Below are positions 1 to 6,889 of a stretch of DNA of 51,950 nt, piece by piece (the stretch's first letter is position 1; each line of letters starts with the position of its first letter). The stretch lies in NCBI RefSeq assembly GCF_900142265.1, contig NZ_FRAH01000018.1:1-51950 (forward strand). Reading direction: 5' to 3'. Below the pieces are notes generated by a model. It saw only the letters and a list, made by a program, of their open reading frames with translations, was not told the origin of the DNA and ran no database searches. The position numbers and the translations under genes are program-made. Source of the stretch: Anaerotignum lactatifermentans DSM 14214 (GTDB taxonomy: Bacteria; Bacillota; Clostridia; Lachnospirales; Anaerotignaceae).

Positions 1-1
1 C

Positions 2-172
2 AAGTATGGAAATCGACATTTTTGGTGTAGAGGATATTTTGTAGATACAGTAGGCAGATATGAAACGGCAATAAAAGAATACATCAAAAATCAGCTGGAA
101 GATGATATTATGAATGATCAAATAAGTTTAAAGGAATTTACAGACCCGTTCACGGGTGAGCCGGTGAAATAA
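2..172 (+). CDS. tnpA: IS200-type Y1 transposase, C-terminal 57 codons (cut by window edge)
   Basis: The frame opens at the window edge with KYGNRHFWCRGYFVD and closes with TDPFTGEPVK and a TAA stop. This is the C-terminal third of an IS200/IS605 TnpA, a small enzyme (about 150 residues) that moves single-stranded DNA between end hairpins using one catalytic tyrosine. The Tyr in KEYIKNQ is the likely nucleophile. The HUH metal-binding motif would lie in the missing part. The gene fragment at the right edge of the window holds the opposite end of a protein of the same family. Whether this copy is intact cannot be judged here. Confidence 0.85.
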   Translation, partial: KYGNRHFWCRGYFVDTVGRYETAIKEYIKNQLEDDIMNDQISLKEFTDPFTGEPVK

Positions 173-312
173 GGCATAAAAAGTGCCCCCGAGTAGGGGG
201 CAGCCAGAGTTAAAAGTGTGGTTGCCAGACTATTCAATGCCACCTTTAGGGGGCTACCACAAGAGATAGACCCTTATAGGGTCTGATCAAACCACCCGTT
301 CAACGGGTGGTT
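144..312 (+). other. Chain of five stem-loops over the tnpA stop and IS right end
   Basis: Five inverted repeats follow each other on the plus strand: ACCCG/CGGGT (144-157), GCCCCC/GGGGGC (185-201), GTGGTTGCC/GGCTACCAC with one mismatch (218-260), AGACCC/GGGTCT (268-284) and AACCACCCG/CGGGTGGTT (290-312). Together they would fold as one RNA of about 170 nt. The last one is probably also the transposon-end hairpin and may terminate transcription (TTTTG follows). Confidence 0.5.
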
Positions 313-368
313 TTGATTTCCAAAACAGCTTCAAAGAAATTGTTTCCAAAAAGAAACAAAAAAAGAAG

Positions 369-397
369 TTGACAAACGAAATGAAATATAGTAAGAT
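369..397 (+). promoter_or_regulatory. Promoter of first tRNA-Pro
   Basis: TTGACA (369-374), 17-base spacer, TAAGAT (392-397). The predicted start falls a few bases before the tRNA 5-prime end. Confidence 0.8.
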
Positions 398-408
398 AGA
401 GAAGTCGT

Positions 409-482
409 CGAGGCGTGGCTCAGCTTGGTAGAGCGCTACATTAGGGATGTAGAGGTCGCAAGTTCAAATCTTGTCGCCTCGA
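409..482 (+). tRNA. tRNA-Pro (anticodon AGG), copy 1
   Basis: The 74-base cloverleaf is complete: 7-bp acceptor stem CGAGGCG/CGCCTCG, D arm GCTC/GAGC with GG in the loop, anticodon stem CTACA/TGTAG around loop TTAGGGA, 5-base variable loop, T arm GCAAG/CTTGT with TTCAAAT loop, and discriminator A. Loop bases 34-36 read AGG, which pairs with CCU proline codons, and G37 is typical of proline tRNAs. CCA is not encoded. An unmodified A at position 34 is uncommon in bacterial proline tRNAs, where TGG, GGG or CGG are usual. Deamination to inosine would let it read CCU, CCC and CCA. Confidence 0.93.
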
Positions 483-490
483 TTGGACAG

Positions 491-528
491 ACCGGAAATG
501 TCGGAAACGGCATTTTCGGTTCTTTTTT
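491..528 (+). terminator. Terminator after first tRNA
   Basis: ACCGGAAATGTC pairs with GGCATTTTCGGT (one G-T pair and one mismatch) and is followed by TCTTTTTT. Confidence 0.75.
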
Positions 529-577
529 CCAAAGCAGCTTCAAAGGAAATGTTTCCCAAAAGAAACGAAAAAAGAAG

Positions 578-606
578 TTGACAAATGAAACAAAATATAG
601 TAAGAT
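578..606 (+). promoter_or_regulatory. Promoter of second tRNA-Pro
   Basis: TTGACA (578-583), 17-base spacer, TAAGAT (601-606): same elements and spacing as for copy 1. Confidence 0.8.
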
Positions 607-617
607 AAACAAGTCGT

Positions 618-691
618 CGAGGCGTGGCTCAGCTTGGTAGAGCGCTACATTAGGGATGTAGAGGTCGCAAGTTCAAATCTTGTCGCCTCGA
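618..691 (+). tRNA. tRNA-Pro (anticodon AGG), copy 2
   Basis: Identical over all 74 bases to copy 1, with its own promoter and its own terminator, so the two copies are separate transcription units. Anticodon loop TTAGGGA gives anticodon AGG; CCA is not encoded. Duplicated genes for one wobble-A tRNA suggest that the isoacceptor is used heavily, but codon counts for the genome are needed to confirm this. Confidence 0.93.
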
Positions 692-699
692 CTTTTTTT

Positions 700-742
700 A
701 ACTCGTTAAAACGTTGTCTGCAATGTTTTGACGAGTTTTTTT
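700..742 (+). terminator. Terminator after second tRNA
   Basis: AACTCGTTAAAAC pairs with GTTTTGACGAGTT (one G-T pair) and is followed by a T run. Confidence 0.85.
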
Positions 743-743
743 C

Positions 744-772
744 TTTTCAAAAAAGAATTTTCACGGTACAAT
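744..772 (+). promoter_or_regulatory. Candidate promoter of the sigma/anti-sigma operon
   Basis: TTTTCA (744-749), 17-base spacer, TACAAT (767-772). The -10 element covers the most upstream ATG of the sigma gene, so a transcript from here could not use that ATG. This supports the GTG start at 819. Confidence 0.5.
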
Positions 773-818
773 GGAGAAAGAATATTTTAAGGTAACAACC
801 ACGAATTGGGGTGAGTAT

Positions 819-1454
819 GTGGAGAAAAAGAACGATGCCGTAGAAAGCAGCGCATTGGTATCCCGCGCGAAAAATGGGGATATGCAGGCATTTGAACAGT
901 TGCTTTTGCAGCATGAAAAAATCGTTTTTAACATCGTGCTTCGTATGATGGGCCCTGGTGAAGATGTGAAAGATCTTTCCCAGGAAGTTTTTTTGAAGGT
1001 TTATCGAAATCTGTCAAAATTCGATGAAAAATCTGCTTTTTCCACCTGGATTTACCGCATTGCCGTCAATACATGCATTGATGAAATGCGTCGCCGAAAA
1101 GGAAAACAAACCTATTCCTTGGAGGCAGAGATCGAGGATACAGAAGGCAGCTATCAAAAACAGTTTGCCGATACAGGAGAAACACCGGAAGAAAGCCTGA
1201 TGCGTAAGGAAGGGCAGAGTGAAGTCCTTCGGGCGCTGGAAACTTTGTCGCCAGAACATAAAACAGCCATTGTGCTGCGGGATATCCGTGGCTTTTCTTA
1301 TGAAGAAATTGCAGAAATGACAGATACAGCGCTGGGAACCGTAAAATCACGCATTTCCCGAGCCAGAATACAATTAAAGGAAGAAATTTTAAAAATTAGG
1401 GAACGAAAATCAAATGATTTACGTCAAAAAAGCAGAAAGGAGGGAAGGACATGA
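819..1454 (+). CDS. RNA polymerase sigma-70 family factor, ECF type
   Basis: An alternative sigma factor that would direct RNA polymerase to a dedicated promoter set. The N-terminal half has the region 2 signature (QEVFLKVYRNL, then FSTWIYRIAVNTCIDEMRRR) and the C-terminal half the region 4 helix-turn-helix (YEEIAEMTDTALGTVKSRIS), as in SigW-like ECF factors. The frame is open from an ATG at 771, but that ATG has no ribosome site and overlaps a -10 box. GTG 819 has GGGGTGAG seven bases upstream and gives the usual family N-terminus, so it is preferred. The stop overlaps the anti-sigma start (ATGA), so the pair is translationally coupled. The regulon and inducing signal cannot be told from this sequence. 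Confidence 0.88.
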   Translation: MEKKNDAVESSALVSRAKNGDMQAFEQLLLQHEKIVFNIVLRMMGPGEDVKDLSQEVFLKVYRNLSKFDEKSAFSTWIYRIAVNTCIDEMRRRKGKQTYSLEAEIEDTEGSYQKQFADTGETPEESLMRKEGQSEVLRALETLSPEHKTAIVLRDIRGFSYEEIAEMTDTALGTVKSRISRARIQLKEEILKIRERKSNDLRQKSRKEGRT

Positions 1455-2548
1455 TGAAATGTAGCCAGTATCAGGAGAAATTCTGGGATTATTACGACGG
1501 CACACTTACTGCGGAAGAAGCGGCAGAACTGGAAAAACATCTGGAAAGCTGCCCGGAATGCGCAGCCGAAGCAAAAATGGTCAAACAAATGCTGGAAAGC
1601 CTGCATACCCTTCCCGAAGCTGCTTTGCCGGAAGGCTATCATGAAGAATTAATGGGAAAAATCGCAAAAGAAAACTTGGCGAAAGTTTCAGATGCTTCTA
1701 TAGATCAGACAGAAAAACAGGAAACAGGTAAAGTAGTACCGTTCCCTCAGAAACGTCGGAAAAACTGGAAGAATTTCGGTCTGGTTGCCGCAGCAGTGGT
1801 GCTGGTGGCAGCGGCAGGCGGAATCCAGGGCATTCAGCAGCTGCGGGCACCGCAGGAAGCCATCATTCAGGAGGCAAAAAATACACCGGAGGCATCCGGT
1901 TATGGAACAGAAGAAACAATCACAGCAGACAACAGTACGGCTGACGAAACAACAGAAACATTGCAGGATGCAGTGGTGGAAGAAACTACAGGCACTGTAT
2001 CCGCAGAACCCAAACAGACGACAGTTCAGCCGAAAATCTCTACGACGACACCAAAAACAACAACCACAACAGAAACGACAAAACCGGCAGACAGCGAACA
2101 GAAAGCACCTGTACAGAGTGTGCAGGAAGAAGCAGCCGCGCCAGAATCCACAACAAATCAGCCACAGGAAGAGGCAGCAGAGCAGCCTTTGGTGGGAGCA
2201 TATTCCATGAATACCATGTCAGACGACGCAGCAGGCGCTGGAACAGCAGAATCCAGTCAGCCAGTTGTTGTACGTGCCAGCGATATGCAGATGCCGGAAC
2301 AGGTTTCCTTGCAGGTAAATGATGTCAAGGAAGCTATGGATGGCATCCGTACCATTATCACAGAAATGGAATTGACAGAAAAAGAAGCAACAGAATCTTC
2401 CATCACAGTGACCATGAAAGAAAATCAGAAACAGACATTCTTTGATGAATTATCCGAAATCGGTACACTGCCTGAAACAGAAGTCAGCGAAAGCACAGCG
2501 GAAACAAAGATTGATGTGAAGGTTGTTTGTGTAGAAACCAAAAAATAA
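1451..2548 (+). CDS. Membrane anti-sigma factor with zinc-finger domain
   Basis: Likely holds the upstream sigma factor inactive at the membrane. Residues 1-60 form a zinc-binding anti-sigma domain with the His-x3-Cys-x2-Cys signature (KHLESCPEC, H30, C34, C37). A single hydrophobic helix (LVAAAVVLVAAAGGI) follows at about residues 112-126. The rest would be outside the cell: a long Thr/Glu/Gln-rich linker (about 140-250) and a folded domain of about 90 residues at the C-terminus (VNDVKEAMDGIRTIITEM). The GGAGG site lies just before the start. The extracellular half suggests that signal-induced proteolysis frees the sigma factor, as in RsiW-type systems; that is inference. At 365 residues it is longer than minimal anti-sigma factors. 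Confidence 0.85.
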   Translation: MMKCSQYQEKFWDYYDGTLTAEEAAELEKHLESCPECAAEAKMVKQMLESLHTLPEAALPEGYHEELMGKIAKENLAKVSDASIDQTEKQETGKVVPFPQKRRKNWKNFGLVAAAVVLVAAAGGIQGIQQLRAPQEAIIQEAKNTPEASGYGTEETITADNSTADETTETLQDAVVEETTGTVSAEPKQTTVQPKISTTTPKTTTTTETTKPADSEQKAPVQSVQEEAAAPESTTNQPQEEAAEQPLVGAYSMNTMSDDAAGAGTAESSQPVVVRASDMQMPEQVSLQVNDVKEAMDGIRTIITEMELTEKEATESSITVTMKENQKQTFFDELSEIGTLPETEVSESTAETKIDVKVVCVETKK

Positions 2549-2558
2549 GCGGATCAGA

Positions 2559-2598
2559 AAAACCGGAACCAACAGATGTGTTGAATTCCGGTTTTTTT
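2559..2598 (+). terminator. Terminator of the sigma operon
   Basis: AAAACCGGAA pairs with TTCCGGTTTT and continues into a T run. Confidence 0.85.
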
Positions 2599-2648
2599 AT
2601 TGTCTATTATTTTGTTTCAATATAGAAAGAAATGATTGTACAAAATCT

Positions 2649-2695
2649 TATACAATTTGTATAAATATCTGAATAAAAACTTAGCAATTTGTATA
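2649..2695 (+). promoter_or_regulatory. Candidate operator upstream of the his operon
   Basis: TATACAA-T-TTGTATA (2649-2663) is a perfect 15-base palindrome. Its right 11 bases, CAATTTGTATA, recur as a direct repeat at 2685-2695, 32 bases downstream, about three DNA turns. Both sites lie just upstream of the -35 box. The binding protein is unknown. Confidence 0.45.
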
Positions 2696-2720
2696 TACAT
2701 ACCAAACTTTAATAATCTAC

Positions 2721-2749
2721 TTGACTAAAGTGCTAAACTGGCTTAATAT
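2721..2749 (+). promoter_or_regulatory. Promoter of the histidine operon
   Basis: TTGACT (2721-2726), 17-base spacer, TAATAT (2744-2749). The predicted start leaves only about 20 bases before hisZ, too short for a T-box or attenuator leader. Confidence 0.75.
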
Positions 2750-2775
2750 GAAGAAAAGCATATGGGAGGTGCCTT

Positions 2776-3894
2776 ATGACTGATTGGGATGGATTATTGA
2801 AAAAAGAAGAACAGACGGTGTTTCGTCTGCGGGCGCTCTTTGAACAGTACGGCTATCGTAAATTCAAAATGAGCAAGTTTGAAGAATATGATTTTTATGC
2901 AGAAAACAGAAGTTTTTTAACAACGAAAAATATCATCACGTTTCAGGGGTTACAGGGGCATTTGCTTGCATTGAAACCTGACGTGACATTATCTATTGTA
3001 AAGCATACAAAGGGCAATTACGACTGCCCTGAGAGAGTATATTACAACGAAAATGTATACCGTGCCAGAAAAGACGACGGAGAATATAAAGAAATTATGC
3101 AGGTGGGACTGGAATATATTGGCGAAGTGGATGATTACGCTGTCAGTGAAGTGGTGCTGCTGGCAAAGAAAAGTTTGGACAGTATTTCCAGCCGCAGTGT
3201 GCTGAATATTTCTCACATGGGCTTTGTACAGGGATTATTGGAAGAAACAGCCCTTCCGCCTTCCCAGCAGGAGAAAATTCTGGTCTGCATTGGTGAAAAA
3301 AATGCCCATGGCATTGCACAGATTTGCAAGGAAAACGGTGTTTCTGAAGAACTTACAAGGCGTTTGCAGACATTGGCATCCCTCCATGGCAGTCTGGCAG
3401 AAATCCTGCCAAAAGCAAAAGCCCTTTGCGGCAATGAAAAAGCAGAACAAGCCATTGGAGAACTGGAACGGCTCTATGCAAACTTGAAAGCCTGCGTGTA
3501 TGACCATGGCATCCATCTGGATTTCTCCATTGTCAACGATATGGATTATTACAACGGCATTATCTTCCAAGGATTTGTGGATGGTATCCCCACAGGGGTG
3601 CTTTCCGGCGGCAGATATGACAATTTGGTGCATAAATGCGGTAAGAATGCCGACGCACTGGGATTTGCAGTTTATATGGATATGCTGGAACGTTATGGGG
3701 AAGAAGAAAAGTCTTATGACGTAGATGCATTGCTGTTGTGTGACGAAAATACCGATACCATTGGAAAACTGCGGGCAGTGCAGATGCTTCAGAGCATGGG
3801 GCTTTCTGTGGCAGTGCAGAAACAGGATGACGGCAGACTGAAATACAAACAGCTATGCCGGTTGAGTGAAAGCGGGGTGGAAGTCATTGGCTGA
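2776..3894 (+). CDS. hisZ: ATP phosphoribosyltransferase regulatory subunit HisZ
   Basis: HisZ is a catalytically dead relative of histidyl-tRNA synthetase. It complexes with short-form HisG and makes the first step of histidine synthesis active and histidine-sensitive. The class II synthetase core is clear: motif 2 region ALKPDVTLSIVKHT, then NDMDYYNGIIFQGFV and SGGRYDNLVHKCG, which match the substrate loops of HisRS. The C-terminus (about 310-372) is a shortened anticodon-like domain. The 372-residue length fits the family. GGGAGGT precedes the ATG. It is first in the operon and overlaps hisG by eight bases. The true synthetase, hisS, is at 41174. Confidence 0.93.
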   Translation: MTDWDGLLKKEEQTVFRLRALFEQYGYRKFKMSKFEEYDFYAENRSFLTTKNIITFQGLQGHLLALKPDVTLSIVKHTKGNYDCPERVYYNENVYRARKDDGEYKEIMQVGLEYIGEVDDYAVSEVVLLAKKSLDSISSRSVLNISHMGFVQGLLEETALPPSQQEKILVCIGEKNAHGIAQICKENGVSEELTRRLQTLASLHGSLAEILPKAKALCGNEKAEQAIGELERLYANLKACVYDHGIHLDFSIVNDMDYYNGIIFQGFVDGIPTGVLSGGRYDNLVHKCGKNADALGFAVYMDMLERYGEEEKSYDVDALLLCDENTDTIGKLRAVQMLQSMGLSVAVQKQDDGRLKYKQLCRLSESGVEVIG

Positions 3895-4525
3895 GTATTT
3901 GAATATTGCGTTGCCCAAAGGCAGGTTGGGGGAAAAAGCCTATGATATTTTGGAAGGCATTGGCTTTGGCTGCCCCTCCATTCGGGAACAGAACCGAAAG
4001 CTGATTTTTGAAAATGAGGAAAACCATGTGCGGTATTTCTGGGTAAAGCCTTCTGACGTTGCTGTGTATGTGGAACGGGGCGCTGCTGATGTGGGTATAG
4101 TAGGCAAAGATATTTTGCTGGAACAAGGGTCTGATGTTTATGAACTGTTGGATTTGGGTATTGGCAAATGCCGTATGGCAGTGGCAGGTATCAAAGGCAC
4201 AAGACTTACTACAGACAAAACCCTCCGTGTAGCAACGAAATTTCCCAATATCGCAAGGGAATATTTCCGCAGACAGAGTATGGAAATTGAAATCATCAAG
4301 CTTCATGGCTCCATCGAAATTGCACCGATTCTCCATATGTCAGATGTAATTGTGGATATTGTGGAAACGGGCACGACGCTAAAAGAAAATAATCTGGAGC
4401 CTTTGGAGGATATCGTGCCCATTAGTGCAAGGCTTATTGCCAATAAAGCCAGCTACCAGTTCAATTATGAACGGGTACGGAAAATGTGTGAAAAAATAGA
4501 AGAACTTCGAGAGAAAGCAAAATGA
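3887..4525 (+). CDS. hisG: ATP phosphoribosyltransferase, short form
   Basis: Catalyses the first committed step: PRPP plus ATP to phosphoribosyl-ATP. The N-terminus LNIALPKGRLGEKAYD and the phosphate loop DVIVDIVETGTTLKENN are diagnostic. The protein ends near residue 212 without the regulatory domain of long HisG, so it needs HisZ, encoded just upstream. Start: TTG 3887 lies five bases after GGGGTGGA and gives MAEYLNIALPKGR. The frame also opens at a GTG at 3866, but no ribosome site precedes it. The eight-base overlap with hisZ suggests translational coupling. Confidence 0.92.
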   Translation: MAEYLNIALPKGRLGEKAYDILEGIGFGCPSIREQNRKLIFENEENHVRYFWVKPSDVAVYVERGAADVGIVGKDILLEQGSDVYELLDLGIGKCRMAVAGIKGTRLTTDKTLRVATKFPNIAREYFRRQSMEIEIIKLHGSIEIAPILHMSDVIVDIVETGTTLKENNLEPLEDIVPISARLIANKASYQFNYERVRKMCEKIEELREKAK

Positions 4526-4535
4526 GGTGGTACAA

Positions 4536-5819
4536 ATGATTAAACAGTATCGTTATGCAGAAATATCTATTGACGATATTTTTCATAGAACAGAAGAAAA
4601 AACAGATGTGGCAGATGCGGTAGCGGAAATTTTGGCAGATGTAAGAAAAAATGGCGATGAAGCCCTTCGGCGTTATTGTGAACGCTTTGACGGTGCGAAA
4701 CTGGATGTGTTGGAAGTGTCCGCAGAAGAACGAGCGGCTGCAATGGAAGCAGTAGACCCAGAACTCATTGCCATTTTGAAAGAAGCGGCAGCAAACATTC
4801 GTGCTTTCCATGAAAAACAGAAACGGACAGACTTTGTGATCACGGAAAAAGACGGCGTAGTGCTGGGACAGAAAATCATTCCCTTGGACAGAGCTGGTAT
4901 TTACGTACCTGGCGGTACAGCATGCTACCCGTCTACGGTTTTGATGGACACCATTCCGGCAAAAATTGCAGGTGTAAGAGAAATCATCATGACCACTCCA
5001 GCTAAAGGCGGTAAAATCAACCCGGTTATTTTAGTTGCAGCAGAAATTGCTGGCGTAGACCGTATCTTTAAAATCGGCGGCGCACAGGCTGTTGGTGCAT
5101 TGGCTTATGGTACAGAAAGTGTGCCTCGTGTGGATAAGATTGTAGGACCTGGCAATGCCTTTGTGGCAGAAGCCAAAAAACAGGTTTTTGGTCGGGTTTC
5201 CATTGATATGATTGCAGGTCCCAGCGAAATCCTGATTCTGGGGGATGATACCTGTGATGCGGAGATTGTTGCGGCGGATATGCTTTCTCAGGCAGAACAT
5301 GACACCATGGCAAGCGCTGTACTGGTAACAGACAGTACAAGATTGGCAGATGCCGTTTCTGCGGAACTGGAACGGCAGATTCCTCTGCTCCCTCGGGCAG
5401 AAATTGCCAGAGCATCCATTGATAATTGCAGCAAAATCATTTTGGCAGAATCCATGACACAGGCGGTGGATATTGCAAATGAAATTGCACCGGAACATCT
5501 GGAAGTTTGTATAGACAATCCTTTTGCGTATCTGGCACAGATTCGCCATGCTGGTTCTATTTTCCTTGGGAAACACGCACCGGAAGCCTTGGGGGACTAT
5601 TTTGCAGGACCAAACCACACCCTGCCTACCAGCGGTACAGCTCGCTTTTCTTCCCCTTTGTCCGTAGATGATTTTATCAAGAAATCCTCTTTTACATACT
5701 ATACCCAACAGGCTCTGGAACAGGTGGGCGAAAAGATTGTGCGTTTTGCAGAAGAAGAGGGTTTGCAGGCACACGGAAAATCTGTTTCGGTACGCCTGGA
5801 AAAAGGAGGAACGTTATGA
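4536..5819 (+). CDS. hisD: Histidinol dehydrogenase
   Basis: Carries out the last two oxidations, histidinol to histidinal to histidine, with NAD and zinc in the cytoplasm. Family landmarks are visible: YVPGGTACYPSTVLMDTIPA, IFKIGGAQAVGALAYGT, VDKIVGPGNAFVAEAKK, the zinc/catalytic stretch LSQAEHDTMA, and APEHLEVCIDNP. The 427-residue length is typical. ATG 4536 is chosen because GAGGTGG lies five bases upstream. A GTG at 4527 is in frame but sits inside that ribosome site. It starts ten bases after hisG ends and its stop overlaps the hisC start. Confidence 0.95.
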   Translation: MIKQYRYAEISIDDIFHRTEEKTDVADAVAEILADVRKNGDEALRRYCERFDGAKLDVLEVSAEERAAAMEAVDPELIAILKEAAANIRAFHEKQKRTDFVITEKDGVVLGQKIIPLDRAGIYVPGGTACYPSTVLMDTIPAKIAGVREIIMTTPAKGGKINPVILVAAEIAGVDRIFKIGGAQAVGALAYGTESVPRVDKIVGPGNAFVAEAKKQVFGRVSIDMIAGPSEILILGDDTCDAEIVAADMLSQAEHDTMASAVLVTDSTRLADAVSAELERQIPLLPRAEIARASIDNCSKIILAESMTQAVDIANEIAPEHLEVCIDNPFAYLAQIRHAGSIFLGKHAPEALGDYFAGPNHTLPTSGTARFSSPLSVDDFIKKSSFTYYTQQALEQVGEKIVRFAEEEGLQAHGKSVSVRLEKGGTL

Positions 5820-6889
5820 GCAGATTTTTAAGCGCCCGTTTTGCGGGACTGGAAGCATATACCCCTGGGGAACAGCCCCAAGATATGCAGTATGTAAAAC
5901 TGAATACAAATGAATCTCCGTATCCTCCTTCACCGGAAGTGTTTGCAAGGATAAATGGGGATGAGATTGGAAAATTACAGCTGTATCCAGACCCGGAAGG
6001 AAAAATTCTGCGGCAGAAACTGGCTGACCTTTACGGAGTTATGGCGGAGAATATTTTCCTTTCCAATGGCTCTGATGATATTTTGAATTTTGCCTTCATG
6101 GCATTCTGTGATGAAACCCATGGAGCTATGTTCCCGGAGATTAGCTATGGTTTTTATTCTGTCTATGCTGACCTCTATGGGGTGCAGGCAAAACAGGTGC
6201 CCTTACAGGCGGATTTTACCATCTCTGCGGCGGATTACTGTAAGAATGAGGCAATGGTAGTCATTGCCAATCCAAACGCGCCTACGGGGCTGGAATTGCC
6301 TCAGAATGACATCGAAAAAATCATCCAGTCCAATCCCAACCATGTGGTGATCATTGATGAGGCATATATTGATTTTGGTGGTACCAGCTGTGTGGATTTG
6401 ATTCATAAATACGATAATTTGCTGGTGGTGCAGACCTTTTCCAAATCCCGCTCCATGGCTGGGGCAAGATTGGGCTTTGCCATCGCTTCCAAAGGCATCA
6501 TTGAGGACTTGAATAAAATCAAATACTCCACAAACCCCTATAACATCAACCGCATTACATTGGCAGCAGGGGAAGCAGCTGTGGACAGCAATGATTACTA
6601 TATGGAAAACTGCAAGAAAATTGCCGCAACCAGAGAAAGAACCACAAAAGAACTGCGGGAAATCGGCTTTATGGTGCTGGACTCTGTGGCAAACTTTATT
6701 TTTGCTAAGTCCGATGCCATAAGTGGTGCGGATTTGTATGCTGGCTTGAAGAAAAAAGGTGTATTGGTACGGTATTTCGGCAAAGAAAAAATCAAAGACT
6801 TTGTGCGCATCACCATCGGTACCGATGAACAGATGGATGTTTTATTGGAAAAAACAAAAGAACTGCTGGCGGAAGGAGGTAAAGCATGA
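5816..6889 (+). CDS. hisC: Histidinol-phosphate aminotransferase
   Basis: PLP-dependent fold-type I aminotransferase that turns imidazole-acetol phosphate into histidinol phosphate with glutamate as donor. Visible motifs: NTNESPYPPSPEV (substrate entry), SNGSDDILNFAF, the PLP contact ANPNAPTGLELP, DEAYIDFGG with the cofactor Asp, and the Schiff-base lysine in FSKSRSMAGARLGFA. The 357-residue length fits HisC. ATG overlaps the hisD stop (ATGA), with AAAGGAGG upstream. Relatives of HisC also act on aromatic amino acids, but the operon position settles the role. Confidence 0.94.
   Translation: MSRFLSARFAGLEAYTPGEQPQDMQYVKLNTNESPYPPSPEVFARINGDEIGKLQLYPDPEGKILRQKLADLYGVMAENIFLSNGSDDILNFAFMAFCDETHGAMFPEISYGFYSVYADLYGVQAKQVPLQADFTISAADYCKNEAMVVIANPNAPTGLELPQNDIEKIIQSNPNHVVIIDEAYIDFGGTSCVDLIHKYDNLLVVQTFSKSRSMAGARLGFAIASKGIIEDLNKIKYSTNPYNINRITLAAGEAAVDSNDYYMENCKKIAATRERTTKELREIGFMVLDSVANFIFAKSDAISGADLYAGLKKKGVLVRYFGKEKIKDFVRITIGTDEQMDVLLEKTKELLAEGGKA

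Larger units (their letters stand above)
1..316 (+). mobile_element. IS200-type insertion sequence, right-end part (left part outside window)
   Basis: The transposase tail is followed by about 140 bases of non-coding DNA rich in stem-loops and ending in a 9-bp hairpin (arms 290-298 and 304-312). IS200/IS605 elements end in subterminal hairpins that TnpA recognises as single-stranded DNA, so this last hairpin is the likely right-end recognition structure. The exact right boundary is inferred: unrelated tRNA-flanking sequence, which recurs 209 bases downstream, starts at about 318. No tnpB is visible in the part of the element that is present. Confidence 0.7.
318..691 (+). repeat. Tandem 209-bp duplication with promoter and tRNA
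   Basis: Two direct copies (about 318-482 and 527-691) share a leader beginning around CAGCTTCAAA, a TTGACA promoter and an identical tRNA, all offset by exactly 209 bases. The leaders differ at several positions while the tRNAs are identical, so the duplication is not brand new or the tRNA part is under selection. Confidence 0.9.

Noticed and set aside
425-640. A 71-codon frame over the tRNA repeat
   Set aside because: It runs through one tRNA and into the promoter of the next; both tRNAs are complete, so the frame is chance.
2599-2775. T-box or histidine attenuator before hisZ
   Set aside because: The promoter at 2721-2749 leaves only about 20 bases of leader, with no room for a T-box, and no His-rich leader peptide is present.
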